This document shows positions 27,295 through 29,517 of a stretch of DNA of 29,517 bases, piece after piece (position 1 is the first letter of the stretch; each line of letters begins with the position of its first letter). The notes beneath the pieces are model-generated. The model was given only the letters and a program-made list of their open reading frames with translations. It ran no database searches and was not told the DNA's origin. Both the position numbers and the translations under genes were made by a program. The stretch is from an uncultured Oscillospiraceae bacterium (lineage in GTDB: Bacteria; Bacillota; Clostridia; Oscillospirales; Oscillospiraceae), in NCBI GenBank assembly GCA_910587205.1, contig CAJULZ010000016.1, forward strand, positions 1 through 29,517, read 5' to 3'.

Positions 27295-28155
27295 ATGAAA
27301 ATGAAACTGATGAAGAAATTGTCCGCCCTGCTGCTGGCCCTGACCATGGTGTTCGCCCTGGCGGCCTGCTCCAACCAGGGCAGCACCCCCAGCGCCGACC
27401 CCACCCAGCCCGCCGCCGATCCCACCGAGGAGCCCGCCAATGAACCCGCGGCCTTCACCACCGTGGAGGAGGGCAAGCTGCATATGTCCACCAACGCCGC
27501 GTTCCCTCCCTATGAGATGAAGAAGGACGACGGCGGCTACGAGGGCATCGACGTAGAGGTGGCCGACGCTATCGCCAAGAAGCTGGGCCTGGAGCTGGTG
27601 GTGGACGACATGGCCTTCAATGCCGCCCTGCTGGCCGTGCAGAACGGCGAGAGCGACATCGCCATGGCTGCCATTACCGCCAACGACCCCAAGCGCCAGG
27701 AGGTCATGGATTTCTCCGACAGCTACGCCACCGGCATCCAGGTGGTTATCGTCAAGGAGGATTCCCCCATCCAGTCCATTGACGACTTGGTCAATGCCAG
27801 GATGATCGGCTGTCAGGCGGACACCACCGGCTACTTCTACTGCTCTGACACCCCGGAGAACGGCGGCTACGGCGAGGATCACGTCACCGCCTATGACACT
27901 GGCGCCTTGGCCGTGATGGATCTGGTAGCGGGCACCATCGACGCCGTGGTCATCGACGACGGCCCCGCCAAGGCTTACGTGGCCGCCAACGAGGGCCTGA
28001 AGATCCTGGACGGCGCGTGGATTACCGAGGACTACGCCATCGCCTTCCAGAAGGGGAACGCCGCCCTGCTGGACGCGGTGAACGCTACCCTGGCCGAGCT
28101 GAAGGCTGACGGCACCTTCCAGGGCATTGTGGATAAGTACATCAAGGCTGACTGA
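27295..28155 (+). CDS. Amino acid ABC transporter substrate-binding lipoprotein
   Basis: The 286-residue protein has a lipoprotein signal (KLSALLLALTMVFALAACSN, Cys near residue 25) and a Pro/Thr/Glu-rich linker to about residue 55. A family-3 solute-binding domain follows: LHMSTNAAFPPYEMK, YEGIDVEVADAIAKKLGLEL, AVQNGESDIAMAAITAND, then a second lobe with GCQADTTGYF and DAVVIDDGPAKAY. It captures a polar amino acid outside the cell. AGGAG precedes two candidate ATGs (27295 and 27301). The ARG box upstream hints at arginine or another basic amino acid. Confidence 0.92.
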   Translation: MKMKLMKKLSALLLALTMVFALAACSNQGSTPSADPTQPAADPTEEPANEPAAFTTVEEGKLHMSTNAAFPPYEMKKDDGGYEGIDVEVADAIAKKLGLELVVDDMAFNAALLAVQNGESDIAMAAITANDPKRQEVMDFSDSYATGIQVVIVKEDSPIQSIDDLVNARMIGCQADTTGYFYCSDTPENGGYGEDHVTAYDTGALAVMDLVAGTIDAVVIDDGPAKAYVAANEGLKILDGAWITEDYAIAFQKGNAALLDAVNATLAELKADGTFQGIVDKYIKAD

Positions 28156-28185
28156 GTTCCATAACTACACGGAACAGCTCCAAGC

Positions 28186-28211
28186 AGGGGCGGCTCTGAC
28201 GGGCCGCCCCT
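28186..28211 (+). other. Intercistronic hairpin between binding protein and permease
   Basis: AGGGGCGGC (28186-28194) pairs perfectly with GCCGCCCCT (28203-28211) and lacks a strong U-tract. Such stems protect the binding-protein message and lower permease expression. Confidence 0.65.
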
Positions 28212-28242
28212 GTCTTACAACACTTGAGAGGGGAATACCTCA

Positions 28243-29001
28243 ATGCTCCAACCGCTGATCGACTGGCTTTGCAGCCTTCCCTTTGTCCAATGGCTGATGA
28301 AATTAACCCCCCGGTTTTATACCGCCTTTGTGGAGGCCGACCGCTGGCAGATGTACCTCAAGGGGCTGGTGGTCACCTTTGAGATCACCTTAGTCTCCAT
28401 CGCCATGGGCCTGGTGCTGGGCCTGGTCGTGGCCATGGTGCGCACCGCCCACGACCAGCAGCGCCCCGGCCGCCGCAACCCCCTGCTGGGCGTGGTCAAC
28501 CTGATCTGCAAGGTCTACGCCACCGTCATCCGGGGCACCCCCATGATGGTGCAGATCCTCATCTGGGCCTTTGTCATCCTGCGGGGCGAGCGGAACAAGG
28601 TGATGGTGGGCATGATCGGCATGGGCGTCAACGCCGGGGCCTACATCTCCGAGATCATCCGGGGCGGCCTCATGAGCGTGGACCCCGGCCAGTCGGAGGC
28701 GGGCCGCTCCCTGGGGCTGGGCTACCTCGACACCATGCGGTTTATCATCATCCCCCAGGCGTTCAAGAACATCCTGCCCTCCATGGGGAACGAGCTGGTG
28801 ACGCTGTTCAAGGACACCTCCTTGGTGAACGCCATCGGCGCGGCGGAAATGACCTACTACGCCAACCGCATCGGCGGCAAGACCTACGACTATATGCCGC
28901 CGCTGATCGGCATCGCCTGCATCTACCTATTCTTCGTGGTGATTCTCACCTGGCTCCAGGGGAAGCTGGAAAGGAGGTTGGGCCAAAGTGATCGACGTTA
29001 A
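28243..29001 (+). CDS. Amino acid ABC transporter permease
   Basis: The 252-residue protein has about five membrane segments (around 40-68, 82-110, 118-130, 190-210, 222-243). It carries the EAA loop AGRSLGLGYLDTMRFIIIPQ (about 151-170), which contacts the ATPase. VIRGTPMMVQ is the typical HisM/GlnP-type N-terminal signature. It forms the membrane channel for the substrate delivered by the binding protein. AGAGGGG lies before ATG 28243. Its end overlaps the ATPase start by 14 bases. Confidence 0.94.
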   Translation: MLQPLIDWLCSLPFVQWLMKLTPRFYTAFVEADRWQMYLKGLVVTFEITLVSIAMGLVLGLVVAMVRTAHDQQRPGRRNPLLGVVNLICKVYATVIRGTPMMVQILIWAFVILRGERNKVMVGMIGMGVNAGAYISEIIRGGLMSVDPGQSEAGRSLGLGYLDTMRFIIIPQAFKNILPSMGNELVTLFKDTSLVNAIGAAEMTYYANRIGGKTYDYMPPLIGIACIYLFFVVILTWLQGKLERRLGQSDRR

Positions 29002-29517
29002 ACACCTGTCCAAGTCCTTCGAAGACAACCTGGTGCTGGACGATATCTCGGAGCACATCTATCCGGGGGAAAAGGTGGTGGTCATCGGGCCGTCCGGCTC
29101 GGGCAAGTCCACGTTCCTGCGGTGCCTGAACCTGCTGGAGACCCCCACTGCCGGGACTATCACCTTCGACGGCGTGGAGATCACCGACCCCAAGGCGGAC
29201 ATCAACGCCATCCGCCGTCAGATGGGCATGGTGTTCCAGCACTTCAACCTGTTCCCCAACATGACCATCCGGAAGAACATCACCCTGGCCCCAGTGCGCA
29301 CCGGCCTGATGAAGCAGGGGGAAGCCGACGAGGAGGCCATCGCCCTGCTGCGCCGCGTGGGGCTGGAGGAGAAGGCGGGCGCCTATCCCGCCCAGCTCTC
29401 CGGCGGGCAGAAGCAGCGCATCGCCATCGTCCGGGCCCTGGCCATGAAGCCCAAGGTGCTGCTCTTTGACGAGCCCACCTCCGCCCTGGACCCGGAGATG
29501 GTGGGCGAGGTGCTGGA
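28988..29517 (+). CDS. Amino acid ABC transporter ATP-binding protein (3' end outside window)
   Basis: The frame starts at GTG 28988 behind AAAGGAGG inside the permease end and runs off the window after about 176 residues. Walker A GPSGSGKST (about 34-42), Q-loop VFQHFNLFPNM, signature LSGGQKQRIAI and Walker B VLLFDEPTSALDPE are all present. It is the GlnQ/HisP type that powers polar amino acid uptake. About 70 C-terminal residues should be missing. Confidence 0.94.
   Translation, partial: MIDVKHLSKSFEDNLVLDDISEHIYPGEKVVVIGPSGSGKSTFLRCLNLLETPTAGTITFDGVEITDPKADINAIRRQMGMVFQHFNLFPNMTIRKNITLAPVRTGLMKQGEADEEAIALLRRVGLEEKAGAYPAQLSGGQKQRIAIVRALAMKPKVLLFDEPTSALDPEMVGEVL

Overview
The window looks like the chromosome of a GC-rich (about 60% GC by eye), spore-forming gut Clostridium relative of the Oscillospiraceae / Flavonifractor type. 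This rests on a spore germination protease (gpr), SLH-domain surface proteins, RNase Y, DegV, DUF1836, DUF2812, AGGAGG-type ribosome sites and GC-rich codon use. The assignment is inference from gene content; no marker rRNA is present. No tRNA, rRNA or CRISPR array was seen.

Layout. 1-191 is the tail of an IS30-type transposase. 353-2401 (minus) is a GntR(YtrA)-ABC ATPase-permease-zinc ribbon operon with a consensus promoter and an operator-like palindrome. 2660-4228 (minus) holds DegV and a DUF1836 regulator. 4336-5499 (minus) is the 3' part of an SLH-domain gene whose first 15 codons lie 9.6 kb away at 15122-15166.

Between the two SLH halves (about 5500-15121) sits an integrative element with a large serine recombinase at its right end. 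Excision between two near-identical 9-bp sites would restore the SLH reading frame exactly, including a complete signal peptide. The left half of the element carries prophage-like genes: a coiled-coil protein, an XkdH/YqbH-like head-tail component, a sigma-70-family factor and a translationally coupled partner. The middle carries two candidate small RNAs, three minus-strand small genes, a tandem ribbon-helix-helix protein with three ATCATGCGCATGAT-type operators in a divergent promoter region, a YoeB-type toxin-antitoxin pair and a replication-initiator-like gene. That gene is followed by 10-bp and 11-bp iterons and an AT-rich stretch that look like a replication origin. Several noncoding gaps of the element carry triplets of direct repeats with an exact 11-bp period.

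Right of the element are a small unknown gene, a YihY-type membrane protein, gpr, rpsT, a zinc-ribbon membrane protein, a PadR-DUF2812 operon with twin operators, a dCMP deaminase-ApbE pair (a parS-like palindrome lies inside apbE), RNase Y, a small membrane-anchored protein, a DUF2156-GNAT pair, and a polar amino acid ABC transporter (binding protein, permease, ATPase cut by the window end) with a possible ARG box upstream.

GC-rich noncoding spacers sharing short motifs in the same order occur at three places (about 3574-3694, 17031-17259, 22743-22940). Two of them start directly at the stop codon of a minus-strand gene.
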